64,000 nucleotides of DNA from JAKIWV01 sp963773945. GTDB taxonomy: Archaea; Thermoplasmatota; Thermoplasmata; Lutacidiplasmatales; UBA184. Below the pieces are notes generated by a model. It was not told the origin of the DNA. It ran no database searches and saw only the letters and a program-made list of their open reading frames with translations. Position 1 is the stretch's first letter. Every line of letters starts with the position of its first letter. Positions 33,432 to 42,279 of the stretch are shown here, one piece after another. The position numbers and the translations under genes were made by a program. The stretch is taken from assembly GCA_963773945.1 (NCBI GenBank), contig CAVZDD010000005.1:1-64000 (forward strand), given 5' to 3'.

Positions 33432-35232
33432 AGCCGCCGTCCCGCTACCGGACTGCTCGCACGTCGTCGAGGACGTGGAAAGCGACGATCTTCTCTCCGC
33501 CATCGACAGCGCGGCCGTCATCGAAGCGCTGGCCGAGCACGGCCCCGGCGGGGTCCAGTCCCTCCTCGACAAGCAGGCGTCGGAAAATTCCGAACTCGCC
33601 CGTCGGATCGAGCGGCTCCGAGAGCTGCTGAAGCGACAGGCCTCCTCCCGGGTCTCCCGGATCCTCGAGGAGTACGACCGACGCAGTCACGAGCTCGAAC
33701 TCGACCGCGCGGCCCGTGCGGACGAACTGAACCGCGAGATGGAGGCCCTCGAGGCCCGTCTGGAGGAGGCCCGGAAGCTCCACCTGGGGTCCCTGGTAGA
33801 TGGCGCCTTGCTGGAGGATGTCCAACACGCACTCCTCCTTCCGACCGCCTCCTGGATGCAACCCCCGCCCGCCCCGACCCTTTGGGAGCGGATTCGGGCG
33901 TTCTTCGCCCGCATCGCTGCGTTCTTCCGCGGACTGTTCCGCCGGGGATCGAAGCGCGAGAAGACCCCCCGCAAGGAACGCACGGTACCGATCGCGACGT
34001 TGCTCCCCATCGGTCGGGGTCTCACCCCCTCGGAACTGTCCGAGGCCCTCGCCCGCCTGACCCCACGGCAGCACGAAGAGCTCGAGTCGAGCGTGACCCG
34101 CGACATCTCGGAACGAGAGAGGGCCCTGGCCCGGGAGGCCGAGGCGAAGCGGAAGGAAGCCGAGGCCCAGCGCCGCCGACTCGAGGAAGAACGGATGGAG
34201 GCGGAGCGCCGGGCCCAACGCGAGGCCGACCAGTGGGCCCGCCAAGCCGAGGAGCAACGGTTGCGTCGCGAACTCTCGGAGCGGGGCCTCGTCAACGAGA
34301 AGGGCGGACAGCTCACGATCACGTACTCCCTAGTCGAGCGCTTCGCCCGCCTCGTGCTCGAAAAGGAGAGCCGGTCCTTGCCGGGGGATGTCCGAATGAG
34401 CCTCAAAGGCGGCGCTTCCACCGGAGTCTACGAGAAAGCGCGCCTCCGGATTCCCGACGAGGTCGCCCACCTGGACATCCCCTCCTCGCTACTGGCTGCC
34501 CGTCAAGCCGGCTCCCGCCACATCGACGAATCTACCAGCTACGTCTTCCGGGAGATTCTGGCCGAGCGCGTCCACGTCGTCCTGGCGCTCGACAAGTCCG
34601 GCAGCATGGGGGAGGGCGAGAAGTTGACCGCCGCGAAGAAAGCGCTCTTGGCCCTCTATGTGGCGGTCCGGCGGCGGTATCCGGACGCCACGATCGACGT
34701 TATCGCGTTCGACAACGAGGTGCGGCTCCTCGACTTGGTCCAGCTCTGGGAGACCCCTCCGGGATCCTTCACGAACACCGGGGAAGCCCTCCGGACCGCC
34801 TTCCTGCTGCTGCGCGCCTCCCGGGCCAACCGGAGGGAGCTCTTTCTCATCACCGACGGACTGCCCGAGGCCTACACCGATACCGATGGACGGATCAAGA
34901 GCGGGAACCTCGACAAGGCGATGGAATACGCGCTGGAGCGTGCTCAGGAACTGACGTCGGTGAAACCGTTCCGGTCGACGATGATCCTGATCAAATCCGA
35001 GAACCCGGACTACGAGAAAGCGGCCCGCCTCCTGACGCACCAGTTGAACGGCGAGCTCGTCGTCACCGAGCCCCAGCGGCTCGGGATCGAGTTGCTCGTG
35101 CGCTGGGCGAGCGGCAAGGAACAGACCCGACGCGCTCCTCCGGAGCCCGGTGCGACCCCGCTCATCACGACCTCCGCACCGGGTCCGAAGGGAGCGAAAC
35201 GCCGGCGCCGCGACCGACGCATGGGCGGGTAG
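33412..35232 (+). CDS. VWA-domain protein partner of the AAA+ ATPase
   Basis: About 606 residues from the ATG at 33412. The N-terminal half is helical with a coiled coil (60-130), an RIRAFFARIAAFFRGLFRR basic amphipathic segment and a second long charged coil (200-310). The C-terminal part is a von Willebrand A domain with the metal site DKSGSMG, then SFTNTGEALRTA and LFLITDGLPE. YeaH/DUF444 and CoxE-like VWA proteins pair in this way with PrkA/MoxR ATPases. The coding end overlaps nothing downstream; the next gene starts 83 nt later. Confidence 0.82.
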   Translation: MTPPPAEAAVPLPDCSHVVEDVESDDLLSAIDSAAVIEALAEHGPGGVQSLLDKQASENSELARRIERLRELLKRQASSRVSRILEEYDRRSHELELDRAARADELNREMEALEARLEEARKLHLGSLVDGALLEDVQHALLLPTASWMQPPPAPTLWERIRAFFARIAAFFRGLFRRGSKREKTPRKERTVPIATLLPIGRGLTPSELSEALARLTPRQHEELESSVTRDISERERALAREAEAKRKEAEAQRRRLEEERMEAERRAQREADQWARQAEEQRLRRELSERGLVNEKGGQLTITYSLVERFARLVLEKESRSLPGDVRMSLKGGASTGVYEKARLRIPDEVAHLDIPSSLLAARQAGSRHIDESTSYVFREILAERVHVVLALDKSGSMGEGEKLTAAKKALLALYVAVRRRYPDATIDVIAFDNEVRLLDLVQLWETPPGSFTNTGEALRTAFLLLRASRANRRELFLITDGLPEAYTDTDGRIKSGNLDKAMEYALERAQELTSVKPFRSTMILIKSENPDYEKAARLLTHQLNGELVVTEPQRLGIELLVRWASGKEQTRRAPPEPGATPLITTSAPGPKGAKRRRRDRRMGG

Positions 35233-35315
35233 GACCGATTCTCCGTCAGGGGTTGCCACTGGAGACCTGTACATTTATCCGAGGGAGTCGTACAAACGGC
35301 CGACCGGAGCGGTCC

Positions 35316-35747
35316 ATGGAGACTCCTCAACAAGCCCAATTGCGCCAGCACATGGCCGAACTACGACGCGCGACCCGCGGCCTCGGTCGCGACTTCGCCA
35401 TCGAGTTCGAGACCTTGGACGACAAGATCGCCCGTTTGGGCACCCTGACGGCCAAGGAGGCCAGGTACGCCATGGAGGACATCGAAGACGATTTCTCGGC
35501 GCTCGGGCGCTCGATCGGCGGCGAGATGCGCCGGCTGCCCGGCCAGGTCGCCGGGGGCCTCACCAGCGCGGGAAGCGCAATCGCGTCGGGCGCAGCCCGC
35601 GCGGGCGCCGCCACCGCAGAAGCGTTCCAAGCGGCCGGTCACGCCACGAAGGAAGGCGCCAAGAACGCCTTCGCCTCGGCGGCTGGCGTCCGCCGGACCC
35701 CGATGAAGGAATGGTCCAAGCCGGGGTCGAACGACCCTCCGCCGTAA
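35316..35747 (+). CDS. Hypothetical coiled-coil protein with Ala/Gly-rich amphipathic stretch
   Basis: 143 residues. The first 70 form a charged helix (METPQQAQLRQHMAELRRAT onward) and residues 75-120 are Gly/Ala-rich and weakly amphipathic, similar to membrane-surface or phasin-like helices. A TTTATCC box at 35273-35280 lies about 40 nt upstream. It follows the VWA gene on the same strand and may be part of that unit. No family recognised. Confidence 0.6.
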   Translation: METPQQAQLRQHMAELRRATRGLGRDFAIEFETLDDKIARLGTLTAKEARYAMEDIEDDFSALGRSIGGEMRRLPGQVAGGLTSAGSAIASGAARAGAATAEAFQAAGHATKEGAKNAFASAAGVRRTPMKEWSKPGSNDPPP

Positions 35748-35790
35748 CCGGCGGCCGGCCGGCGTGGCCTTTATCCCCCTCTAGGGCGCC

Positions 35791-35812
35791 TCCCCCTCCT
35801 TCCGGAGGGGGA
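35791..35812. terminator. Strong GC hairpin before the arginine deiminase gene
   Basis: TCCCCCTCC pairs with GGAGGGGGA around a TTCC loop. It may terminate the upstream transcript. Its right arm also supplies a GGAGG that could pair with 16S rRNA, so folding could mask the ribosome site of the next gene. Confidence 0.35.
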
Positions 35813-35817
35813 CTCAA

Positions 35818-37101
35818 ATTTCGGCCCGTGCCGTCGCCGAGTGGAACCCGCTCCGACGCGTCGTGGTGCGGCCACCCCGCATGGAGGCCTTTTTCGGCCT
35901 GCTCGAGCCGTACGCGAGCCTCTATGAACGGGTCTTCAGCCTCTCCCGGGCCCGACACGAGCACGAGGAGCTCGTCGACACCCTCCGGTCCGGCTTCGGC
36001 GTGCATGTCGATGACCTCGACCAACTCCTGCTCCAGTCCGCCGGCCGGAACTCGAACGTGGCGGAGGAACTGCAGGAACGCGTGGTCGATACCGTCGGGT
36101 TCACGGGGCCCGGATCCGCCAAGGCCCGCACCCGGTTCCTCGATACGGTGAAGCGGCTCGACGGGGAGCAGCTCATTCAGATCCTCGCCCTGGCCCCGTC
36201 GCTCCGCTTCGTGCGCGGCCGAGGATCCCGCTCGGTGGCCTCGTACACCACCCTCCGGGTCCCTCTCACGAACCTGTTCTTCATGCGCGACCAGCAGGCC
36301 GTCACGGACCGGGGGATCGTCATGGGACGGCTCGCGAAGCCGCAGCGCCGTCGCGAGACCGAGATCACCTCGTTCGTGTGGCGCTCCTCGGGGAACCCCC
36401 CCGTGGCCCAGGTCGAGCGCGGAACCTTCGAAGGGGGAGATTTCCTACCGGCGGGCAGCTTCGCACTTGTCGGGACCGGGGACCGGTCCAATGCGACCGG
36501 CGTTCGGGAACTTATGGAGAAGGGCCTCGGGTTCCCGGAGGTGGCCGTGGTCCATCAGCCCCGGCATCCGCTCCTGGACCGACCCGACCCGATGGTGAAC
36601 ATGCACCTCGACACCTATCTCAACTTCCCGGCCGACGGCATCGCCGTCGGCCATCGGGACATGCTCGCCTCGGCCCAGGTTGAGGTCTACGTCCGGGACT
36701 CCCAGACCTACCATCTCCTCCGGGAGACCACCCTGCTGCCGTACCTCGAGGTCGACCACGGATTCCGACTGATCCCGATCTCGACACTCGAACAGCTATG
36801 CTACGCCACGAACTTCCTGACGATCCGGGACCGGGTCATCGTCGTACCGGACGTCGCGCGGAACGCGGAGCGCGTGCTCGCGAACCTCCGGCAGGTCGCC
36901 GAGCGCGACCCGCGGCGATACCATCGGCTCTACCTGCGGGCGGCGAGAGAGTTCACCGAGCTTCGGGCCGAGGACCGGTTCTTCCCCCGCACGCCCGAGG
37001 CCCGGGACGCTGGACTCCAGTCGGTCCGAGTGCCGCTCGAGAACCTTACCGGTGCGTTCGGCGGAGCGCACTGCCTGACCGCGACCCTCGAGCGGGCCTG
37101 A
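35818..37101 (+). CDS. arcA: Arginine deiminase
   Basis: Hydrolyses L-arginine to citrulline and ammonia. Motifs include NLFFMRDQQAV, FEGGDFLPA, MHLDTYLNF and the C-terminal GGAHCLT with the nucleophile Cys. The first standard start in frame is GTG at 35863, but the family-conserved EWNPLRRVVVRPP begins upstream of it. No ATG, GTG or TTG exists between; an ATT at 35818, 8 nt after GGAGGGG, is the best candidate, so I extended the gene there. Neighbouring carbamate kinase or ornithine transcarbamylase genes are not in the window. Cytosolic enzyme, likely for arginine catabolism or stress. Confidence 0.88.
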   Translation: MSARAVAEWNPLRRVVVRPPRMEAFFGLLEPYASLYERVFSLSRARHEHEELVDTLRSGFGVHVDDLDQLLLQSAGRNSNVAEELQERVVDTVGFTGPGSAKARTRFLDTVKRLDGEQLIQILALAPSLRFVRGRGSRSVASYTTLRVPLTNLFFMRDQQAVTDRGIVMGRLAKPQRRRETEITSFVWRSSGNPPVAQVERGTFEGGDFLPAGSFALVGTGDRSNATGVRELMEKGLGFPEVAVVHQPRHPLLDRPDPMVNMHLDTYLNFPADGIAVGHRDMLASAQVEVYVRDSQTYHLLRETTLLPYLEVDHGFRLIPISTLEQLCYATNFLTIRDRVIVVPDVARNAERVLANLRQVAERDPRRYHRLYLRAAREFTELRAEDRFFPRTPEARDAGLQSVRVPLENLTGAFGGAHCLTATLERA

Positions 37102-37108
37102 CGGCGAT

Positions 37109-37474
37109 TCAACGGGCAGGACGGGCGGCCGAGACCCCGACGATCTCCGGGGCCGCCGGCGTCGCGGAGACGACCGTCGTCAAGCGGACCAATACCGCTG
37201 GCGTGGGTCGTCGTCGCGTCTCCGCGATCTGCTCAATCGCGAGTAACAGTTCGTGCCGATGGCGGCCGTTCAGCCGTTCGAGCGGCGTGACTCGTTGCTC
37301 CCGGATCGCGCGCCGGAGTGCGTCCCGGAGCGCTCGCGGAACGCGGGTTCCCAGCGCCGGGAGCAGTTCATTCCCGAGGAAGGCCACGACGTCGCGGTCG
37401 CCCCGCTCCGGGGGTGACTCGTGGGACGTCAGGGCTTCCGAAGACACGCTGGGTCCGGATGAGGGAGTCTCCAT
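37109..37474 (-). CDS. Hypothetical small protein
   Basis: 121 residues from an ATG at 37474, ending 7 nt from the convergent arginine deiminase stop. The middle (residues 30-90) is helical: FLGNELLPALGTRVPRALRD then RHELLLAIEQIAETRR. The N- and C-termini are low complexity. It is followed upstream on the same strand by the DNA methylase gene (gap of 5 nt), so the two probably form an operon. No family recognised. Confidence 0.5.
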   Translation of the reverse strand: METPSSGPSVSSEALTSHESPPERGDRDVVAFLGNELLPALGTRVPRALRDALRRAIREQRVTPLERLNGRHRHELLLAIEQIAETRRRPTPAVLVRLTTVVSATPAAPEIVGVSAARPAR

Positions 37475-37479
37475 CGATC

Positions 37480-38346
37480 CTAGAGGCGCGAGCGGGTGGG
37501 ATGAGACTTGCGGCGCACCCGCCCGCTGCGCGGTGTCGGCGGAGCGAGCGCTGACTCCACCCGACGGGTGGCGGTGGCGAGATACTGTTCGTCCACATCG
37601 AAGCCGACGAACGGGACACCGAGCCGGGCGGCCGCGACCGCGGAGGCCCCCAGCCCGACGAAGGGGTCCACCGCGAGCCGGATGCGGCCCACGCCGTGGA
37701 GCCGGTAGCACCGGTCGGGCAGCTCGGGCGGGAACGTGGCGGGGTGGGGCCGGTCCGTGGCCCGGCGCCGGATCGTCGCGTAGGGGAGGAACCAGGTGTT
37801 GCCCCGACACCGGCGGTCCCGTCCACCGCCACGCCACCGGGCGACGTTGCTCTTGTCCTGGTAGGGGACGCCCACCGCGAGCCGGTCGAGCTCGACGTCG
37901 CCCCGGTGGGTGAAGTGGAAAACGTACTCCTGAGCCCCATGGAGGAATCGGCGCGAAGGCACCGGTTTGTAGTGGCCCACGGCGATGTCGCCGGTCAGGT
38001 GGGGCGTATGCCCCGCGAGCGCGCGTTCGATGGCGATCGACTTCACCCAGTGGATGACGTTCTGCAGGACGAACCGGTGCCGAACCTCTTGCGCCACATC
38101 CAGCGGGAGCCACGGGTCCGTGGGCGACCCCCCCACGTTCAGGAAAAACGAACCGTCAGGGGAGAGCACGGTCTGGACTGCGTCAGCTACTGTTCCAATC
38201 CAGGCCAGGTACTCGGCCCGGGGTCGACGATCGTCGTAGCGTCCGTACGCCACGCCCCGGTTGTACGGAGGCGAGGTCACGACCACATCGGCCCGACCGG
38301 CGCCCACGCGCCGGGGGAGCCCCTCGACGCAGTCTTCGGCCCACAA
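37480..38346 (-). CDS. DNA methyltransferase, N4-cytosine/N6-adenine class
   Basis: 288 residues from a TTG. EDCVEGL opens the protein, and VVVTSPPYN is motif IV of the beta-class (TSPPY) methyltransferases. SFFLNVGG and a target-recognition region follow. Motif I is at the C-terminal end: DPFVGLGASAVAAARLG with FVGFDVDEQYL. The order IV-then-I is typical of this class. No endonuclease gene is adjacent, so it looks like an orphan methylase, perhaps regulatory or protective. The coding sequence may begin slightly upstream because the family usually has a strand before EDC. Confidence 0.85.
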   Translation of the reverse strand: MWAEDCVEGLPRRVGAGRADVVVTSPPYNRGVAYGRYDDRRPRAEYLAWIGTVADAVQTVLSPDGSFFLNVGGSPTDPWLPLDVAQEVRHRFVLQNVIHWVKSIAIERALAGHTPHLTGDIAVGHYKPVPSRRFLHGAQEYVFHFTHRGDVELDRLAVGVPYQDKSNVARWRGGGRDRRCRGNTWFLPYATIRRRATDRPHPATFPPELPDRCYRLHGVGRIRLAVDPFVGLGASAVAAARLGVPFVGFDVDEQYLATATRRVESALAPPTPRSGRVRRKSHPTRSRL

Positions 38347-38449
38347 GGTGACCGGGGCCCCCCGGGCGCCGGGGAGGCGGGCGTACGGTTCCGAGCGTTC
38401 GGTCGACGTGGCGGTGCCTCCGTGGCGGGAGGCGAGCCGACCGGGCGCT

Positions 38450-40252
38450 TTACGCCGCCGGGGCGGCAGTCTTCGGCGCGCCCTTGACCCGGTCCATCTC
38501 GGCCCGGGCCTCGACTACGGCGTTCGCGGGGTCCTTGTAGTAGGACGCCACGATCCGGCCCACGTCCCGGTGCGTGAACGGCTGCTGGCGGGTGGAGAGC
38601 GATTCCTTCCACTTGAGGAACTCGAGGATCTCGGTCCGGCGCCGCACCTCGCGCTCCATCTCCTTCATCGTCCAGTTCTTGCCGATCGCGACGCGCTCGT
38701 AGACGTACGAATGGCCGCTGTAGAGGAAGGTGTCGTCGGACGGGTTCCACGAGTAGACCGAGTTGGTGATGAGCTCGTTCGTCTCCGGGTCGAGTCCCAC
38801 GATCTCGGTGAGCGACTGAACGCGCCGGGTCATCTTGGTCCCGACCTTCACTTGGCGCTGGAGCAGCACGAGATTGAGCGCGCTCACCAGCGAGCGCGGG
38901 AGGGAGATCGGCGGATTCTCCATCCGGTGGACCATCGCCGCCACGGATTCCGCATGGAACGTCGTGTAGCAGGTCTTGCCGGTCGCCATCGCCTGGAACA
39001 CGATGAACGCCTCGGCGCCTCGCACCTCTCCGACCATCAGGTACTGGGGCCGCTGACGGAGCGCCGCTGCGAGCAGGTCGAACATGTCGATCTCGCCCGG
39101 CGCCTTGCCCGTGAGCTGGTTCTTCGCGCCGAAGCCGCTCCGCGTGAGCGCCGGGATCCAGTTCTCGTGGGGCAGGTTGAGCTCCCGCGTATCCTCGATG
39201 GAGACGATCTTCATCTGCGGGGGGATGAACAGGAGTGTCGCGTTGAGGGTCGTGGTCTTTCCGGAGGCCGTGCCGCCGCAGACCATCATCGACTGCCCGT
39301 GCTCGATGGCGATCCACAGATACGCCATCATCTCGGGGCTCATCGTGCGGAATTTGATCAGGTCGACCGGCGTGAACGGGTTGTCCCGGAACCGCCGGAC
39401 CGTGAAGGTGCTCCCCCGCTTCGTGACGTGCATCCCGAGCGTCGCCTGCAGTCGGGAGCCGTCCGGCACGGTGGCGTCGAGCACCGGACTCGCGACGGAG
39501 ATCGCCTTGCCAGATCGCTGCGCCAGCCAGACGACGTAGTCGTCGAGCTCCTTCGACGTGGTGAACTTGATGTTCGAGCGGATCGAACCGTAGACCCGGT
39601 GGTAGATGTAGAGCGGCACGCCGACGCCGTCGCAGGAAATATCCTCGACCTGGCTATCGGTCATCGGAACGTCGACGACCCCGTACCCGAGGAAATCCCG
39701 TTCGAGATAGTACACGAGCCGACCCTTCGTGGCCGGGCTCGGGGAGACCTGCCAGGTGAGGAGCTGTTCGTCGACCATCCGGCGGAGCTCCCGGCGGCGC
39801 CCGTCGTTGTCGATGTCGGGCAGCGGCTGGAACTGCTCGATCAGCGCGACCCGGAGCCGGTCGAGGAGGTCCCGTTCGAGGTCGGCGAGCGGCGGCTCGA
39901 TGATCTCGTACAGGTGCTCGTTGTACAGGTTGTTGAAGGTGATGCGGACGTAGCAGAACCCTTCCTTGATGGGGGCGATCTCGAGCTCGGTCAGGTTCGG
40001 GTCGTCCAGGGGCGGGACCGGCGTAACATCGCCCACGGCCCCCTGGCCCGAGATGCCGAGGCGGGCGAGCTTGACCGACCGGGGCTCTTCGCGACCCTGA
40101 CGCATTCGGGCGCCGATCCGCAGGAGCGGAGAGAAGCTGGACTTCGGGGCGCCCTTCGGCTTGCCCTTTGGGCTGGCCTTGGACGGCTGCTTCCCCCTCG
40201 GGGCGGGCTCGGGCTCGGTCCAGTCGGTGTCCTGAACGTTTGCGTCGGCCAT
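38450..40252 (-). CDS. Type II/IV secretion-pilus ATPase (second copy of operon)
   Basis: 600 residues. N-terminal domain to about 230, then the hexameric ATPase: Walker A MVCGGTASGKTTTLNA, the Asp box IEDTRELNLPHENWIP, Walker B YLMVGEVRGAEAF, and His box AMATGKTCYTTFHAES. It belongs to the GspE/TadA/archaeal pilus ATPase family and powers pilin assembly or retraction at the cytoplasmic membrane. It is last in an operon that already encodes another ATPase (42279-43922); the two share the same motif spacing but differ clearly in sequence. It has Lys/Pro-rich N-terminal and Ala-rich C-terminal tails. Confidence 0.92.
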   Translation of the reverse strand: MADANVQDTDWTEPEPAPRGKQPSKASPKGKPKGAPKSSFSPLLRIGARMRQGREEPRSVKLARLGISGQGAVGDVTPVPPLDDPNLTELEIAPIKEGFCYVRITFNNLYNEHLYEIIEPPLADLERDLLDRLRVALIEQFQPLPDIDNDGRRRELRRMVDEQLLTWQVSPSPATKGRLVYYLERDFLGYGVVDVPMTDSQVEDISCDGVGVPLYIYHRVYGSIRSNIKFTTSKELDDYVVWLAQRSGKAISVASPVLDATVPDGSRLQATLGMHVTKRGSTFTVRRFRDNPFTPVDLIKFRTMSPEMMAYLWIAIEHGQSMMVCGGTASGKTTTLNATLLFIPPQMKIVSIEDTRELNLPHENWIPALTRSGFGAKNQLTGKAPGEIDMFDLLAAALRQRPQYLMVGEVRGAEAFIVFQAMATGKTCYTTFHAESVAAMVHRMENPPISLPRSLVSALNLVLLQRQVKVGTKMTRRVQSLTEIVGLDPETNELITNSVYSWNPSDDTFLYSGHSYVYERVAIGKNWTMKEMEREVRRRTEILEFLKWKESLSTRQQPFTHRDVGRIVASYYKDPANAVVEARAEMDRVKGAPKTAAPAA

Positions 40253-40262
40253 GGGGGAGGTC

Positions 40263-41264
40263 CTACCCGTTCACTCCGGGGACGACCAGGTTCGGCACGG
40301 CGAAGCGCATGAACAACCATCCGGAGGCGAGCATGATGGTGGCGTGCTGGAATCCCTCCGATATTCGGCCGTTGATGATGACGCCCGACATGATCCCGTC
40401 CCCGACCGCGTGCACGATCACCGCGACCATGAATGCGAGGAAGAGCTCGGGGATCGCACTGAAGTTGAGGGAGATCGCCGAGGTGCCGCCGACGCTGGTC
40501 CCGGAGCTCGAGATGCCGGCCCCGGCCGTGATCATCTGCGGCAGGAAGACCGCCGCCATGATGTAGATCGTGACGAGGAATACGTAGAACGAGATGTAGA
40601 TGACCGTCAGGTAGGTCAGCATCGTGATCTGCCGCTCCTGGGTGGTGATCTGAACGTCCCGGGTGTCGCGAGCGACCATCGACAGGACATCCGCGACGTT
40701 GCCGCCGGCCTCGTTCGCTTTGATGATGATCGAGACGGTCCGGTTGACGAGCGGCGTGTTGACGCGTTCCTTGAACAACGACAGGGCCGTCGCGACGGGG
40801 ACGCCCCACTCGAGCTGGCTCGCCATCTTCTTGATCTCGCCGGTGAGCAGGTCGTAGCGCCCCTTGCTGGCTACGATGATGGCGTCGGGGAGGGTCATGC
40901 CGAACCGGCCCGCCTCGGCGACGTCCCGCAGGAAGTCGGGGAGCCGGGCCTCGATCCGGCTGATGCGCCGGAACTGCGCACTGGTCAGGAATCCGTACGG
41001 AGCGATGATTGCCAGGGTCCCGAGGACAGCCCAGTCGATCGCCGGGTTCGCCCCGGTCGGTTCCCCGGGCCGGATCAGGAGTGTGAAGGTGCCGATGTAG
41101 TTGAGCACGGCGATGACGTAGAACACCATCCCGATGGCGAGTCCGATGTAGAGGGCGATCTGCTCCTGAGAAATCGCCGCGTGGGGCTTCTCGATGGTCA
41201 GGTTCATCGAGGCACTCAGGGTGCGCGGGCCGGTGACCGTACTGGTGGCGGTTGCGGTTGCCAT
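40263..41264 (-). CDS. Type II secretion F-domain membrane protein (TadC/FlaJ-like)
   Basis: 333 residues from an ATG at 41264. Two membrane segments lie near 35-60 and 80-105. A cytoplasmic T2SSF domain follows (RLPDFLRDVAEAGRFGMTLPDAI, later NEAGGNVADVLSMVARDTRD), and then C-terminal membrane segments (LTVIYISFYVFLVTIYIMAA and further). This is the platform protein that connects pilus ATPase to the growing filament. It begins two bases before the neighbouring platform gene stop and precedes the second ATPase. Confidence 0.88.
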   Translation of the reverse strand: MATATATSTVTGPRTLSASMNLTIEKPHAAISQEQIALYIGLAIGMVFYVIAVLNYIGTFTLLIRPGEPTGANPAIDWAVLGTLAIIAPYGFLTSAQFRRISRIEARLPDFLRDVAEAGRFGMTLPDAIIVASKGRYDLLTGEIKKMASQLEWGVPVATALSLFKERVNTPLVNRTVSIIIKANEAGGNVADVLSMVARDTRDVQITTQERQITMLTYLTVIYISFYVFLVTIYIMAAVFLPQMITAGAGISSSGTSVGGTSAISLNFSAIPELFLAFMVAVIVHAVGDGIMSGVIINGRISEGFQHATIMLASGWLFMRFAVPNLVVPGVNG

Positions 41265-41265
41265 C

Positions 41266-42279
41266 TTAGACCTCTGCAGCAAGACCTTGCATGAAGATGA
41301 TGAACACGAACTGGAACGCCGGGATCATCGCCCCGATAATGGCCCACAGGATCTCCATGAGGCCCCCGCCGCCGCCCCCAATGATCGCGAAGATGGCGAT
41401 GATGATCACCAGGAACAGCGGGAATGCTACGACGACCGTGACGAACGTTTCGGCCATGAGACCCATCGTCTCCGTGCGCCGCATCACGTCGAGCTTGTTC
41501 TCGCGCTGGTACTGTTCGGCCTTCAGCAGGAAGTACGGTTTCAGCTGGCCGCCCGAGGTCGCGGTCGTGACGACGCCCTGCAGGAAGTCCTGGAACCGCT
41601 TCGACGGCGTCCGGCTGGCGCCCTCCCGGATGGCGCTCAGGATGTCGACCCCGAGCAGCTCGGTGTCCCGGGTGATCCAGGCGGCCTCCTCGGCGACCGC
41701 CCCATAGATCTTCTCCTGCGCCAGGTCCCGGAAGATCCGGTCGATGTTCACGTCCGCCGAGGCCATCGCGCTCACGAAGCTCATCGCGGGTCCGATCCGG
41801 CGGTCGATCTCGACGCCGCGGCGCTTCGCGTTGGAGGAGGGGGTCGATTTGAGGAGCATGTTGGTGAGTCCGGTACCGCCGATCGGGAGGGCCGCCGCGA
41901 CGAGCACGGCCAGCACCAGGTTCCCGACTCCGGTGCCCGAGAGAAAGATCAGTACGCCCAGGACGATGCCGCCGACGGCGAGCACCGCGGCCGTGACAAA
42001 GGTCACCGCCATGACCCAGGCGAGGTACTCTTCGGCGCGCAACCGCATGTGCGCTTTGATGAGGTTGTCCTGGAGGATCGCCTCGGTGGGACCCATCTTG
42101 ATGCGGTCCTTGAACCGGGTCCAAGCCCATTGCTGGAAGGGCGTCAGCGGGGCGCGCGACGGCTGTTCGCCCCGTTTGATACGGACCGTGCGGTTCTCGA
42201 AGGACTCCTCCGGCTTGGGATTCGCCCGGGCCCGGGCGGCGCGTGCGGCGGTCGGAGAGGCCGTCTCGGTCGCCGGCAT
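41266..42279 (-). CDS. Type II secretion F-domain membrane protein (TadB-like)
   Basis: 337 residues; the ATG overlaps the upstream ATPase stop by one base (TGATG). After a basic N-terminus come paired membrane segments (about 90-145). The T2SSF cytoplasmic domain is IDRRIGPAMSFVSAMASADV through FLQGVVTTATSGGQL, and two C-terminal membrane helices include a run of six glycines (AIIGGGGGGLMEIL). It is homologous in layout to the adjacent platform protein, so the pair may replace one long FlaJ or act as TadB plus TadC. Confidence 0.88.
   Translation of the reverse strand: MPATETASPTAARAARARANPKPEESFENRTVRIKRGEQPSRAPLTPFQQWAWTRFKDRIKMGPTEAILQDNLIKAHMRLRAEEYLAWVMAVTFVTAAVLAVGGIVLGVLIFLSGTGVGNLVLAVLVAAALPIGGTGLTNMLLKSTPSSNAKRRGVEIDRRIGPAMSFVSAMASADVNIDRIFRDLAQEKIYGAVAEEAAWITRDTELLGVDILSAIREGASRTPSKRFQDFLQGVVTTATSGGQLKPYFLLKAEQYQRENKLDVMRRTETMGLMAETFVTVVVAFPLFLVIIIAIFAIIGGGGGGLMEILWAIIGAMIPAFQFVFIIFMQGLAAEV

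Noticed and set aside
33882..35315. 5' part of a long plus-strand frame inside the VWA gene
   Set aside because: Composition is non-protein-like; only the part from the ATG at 35316 lies outside the VWA gene and reads normally.
38261..40312. 683-codon plus-strand open frame antisense to the second pilus ATPase
   Set aside because: It has Arg/Asp/His-rich composition with no motif; the minus strand has complete Walker and Asp/His boxes.
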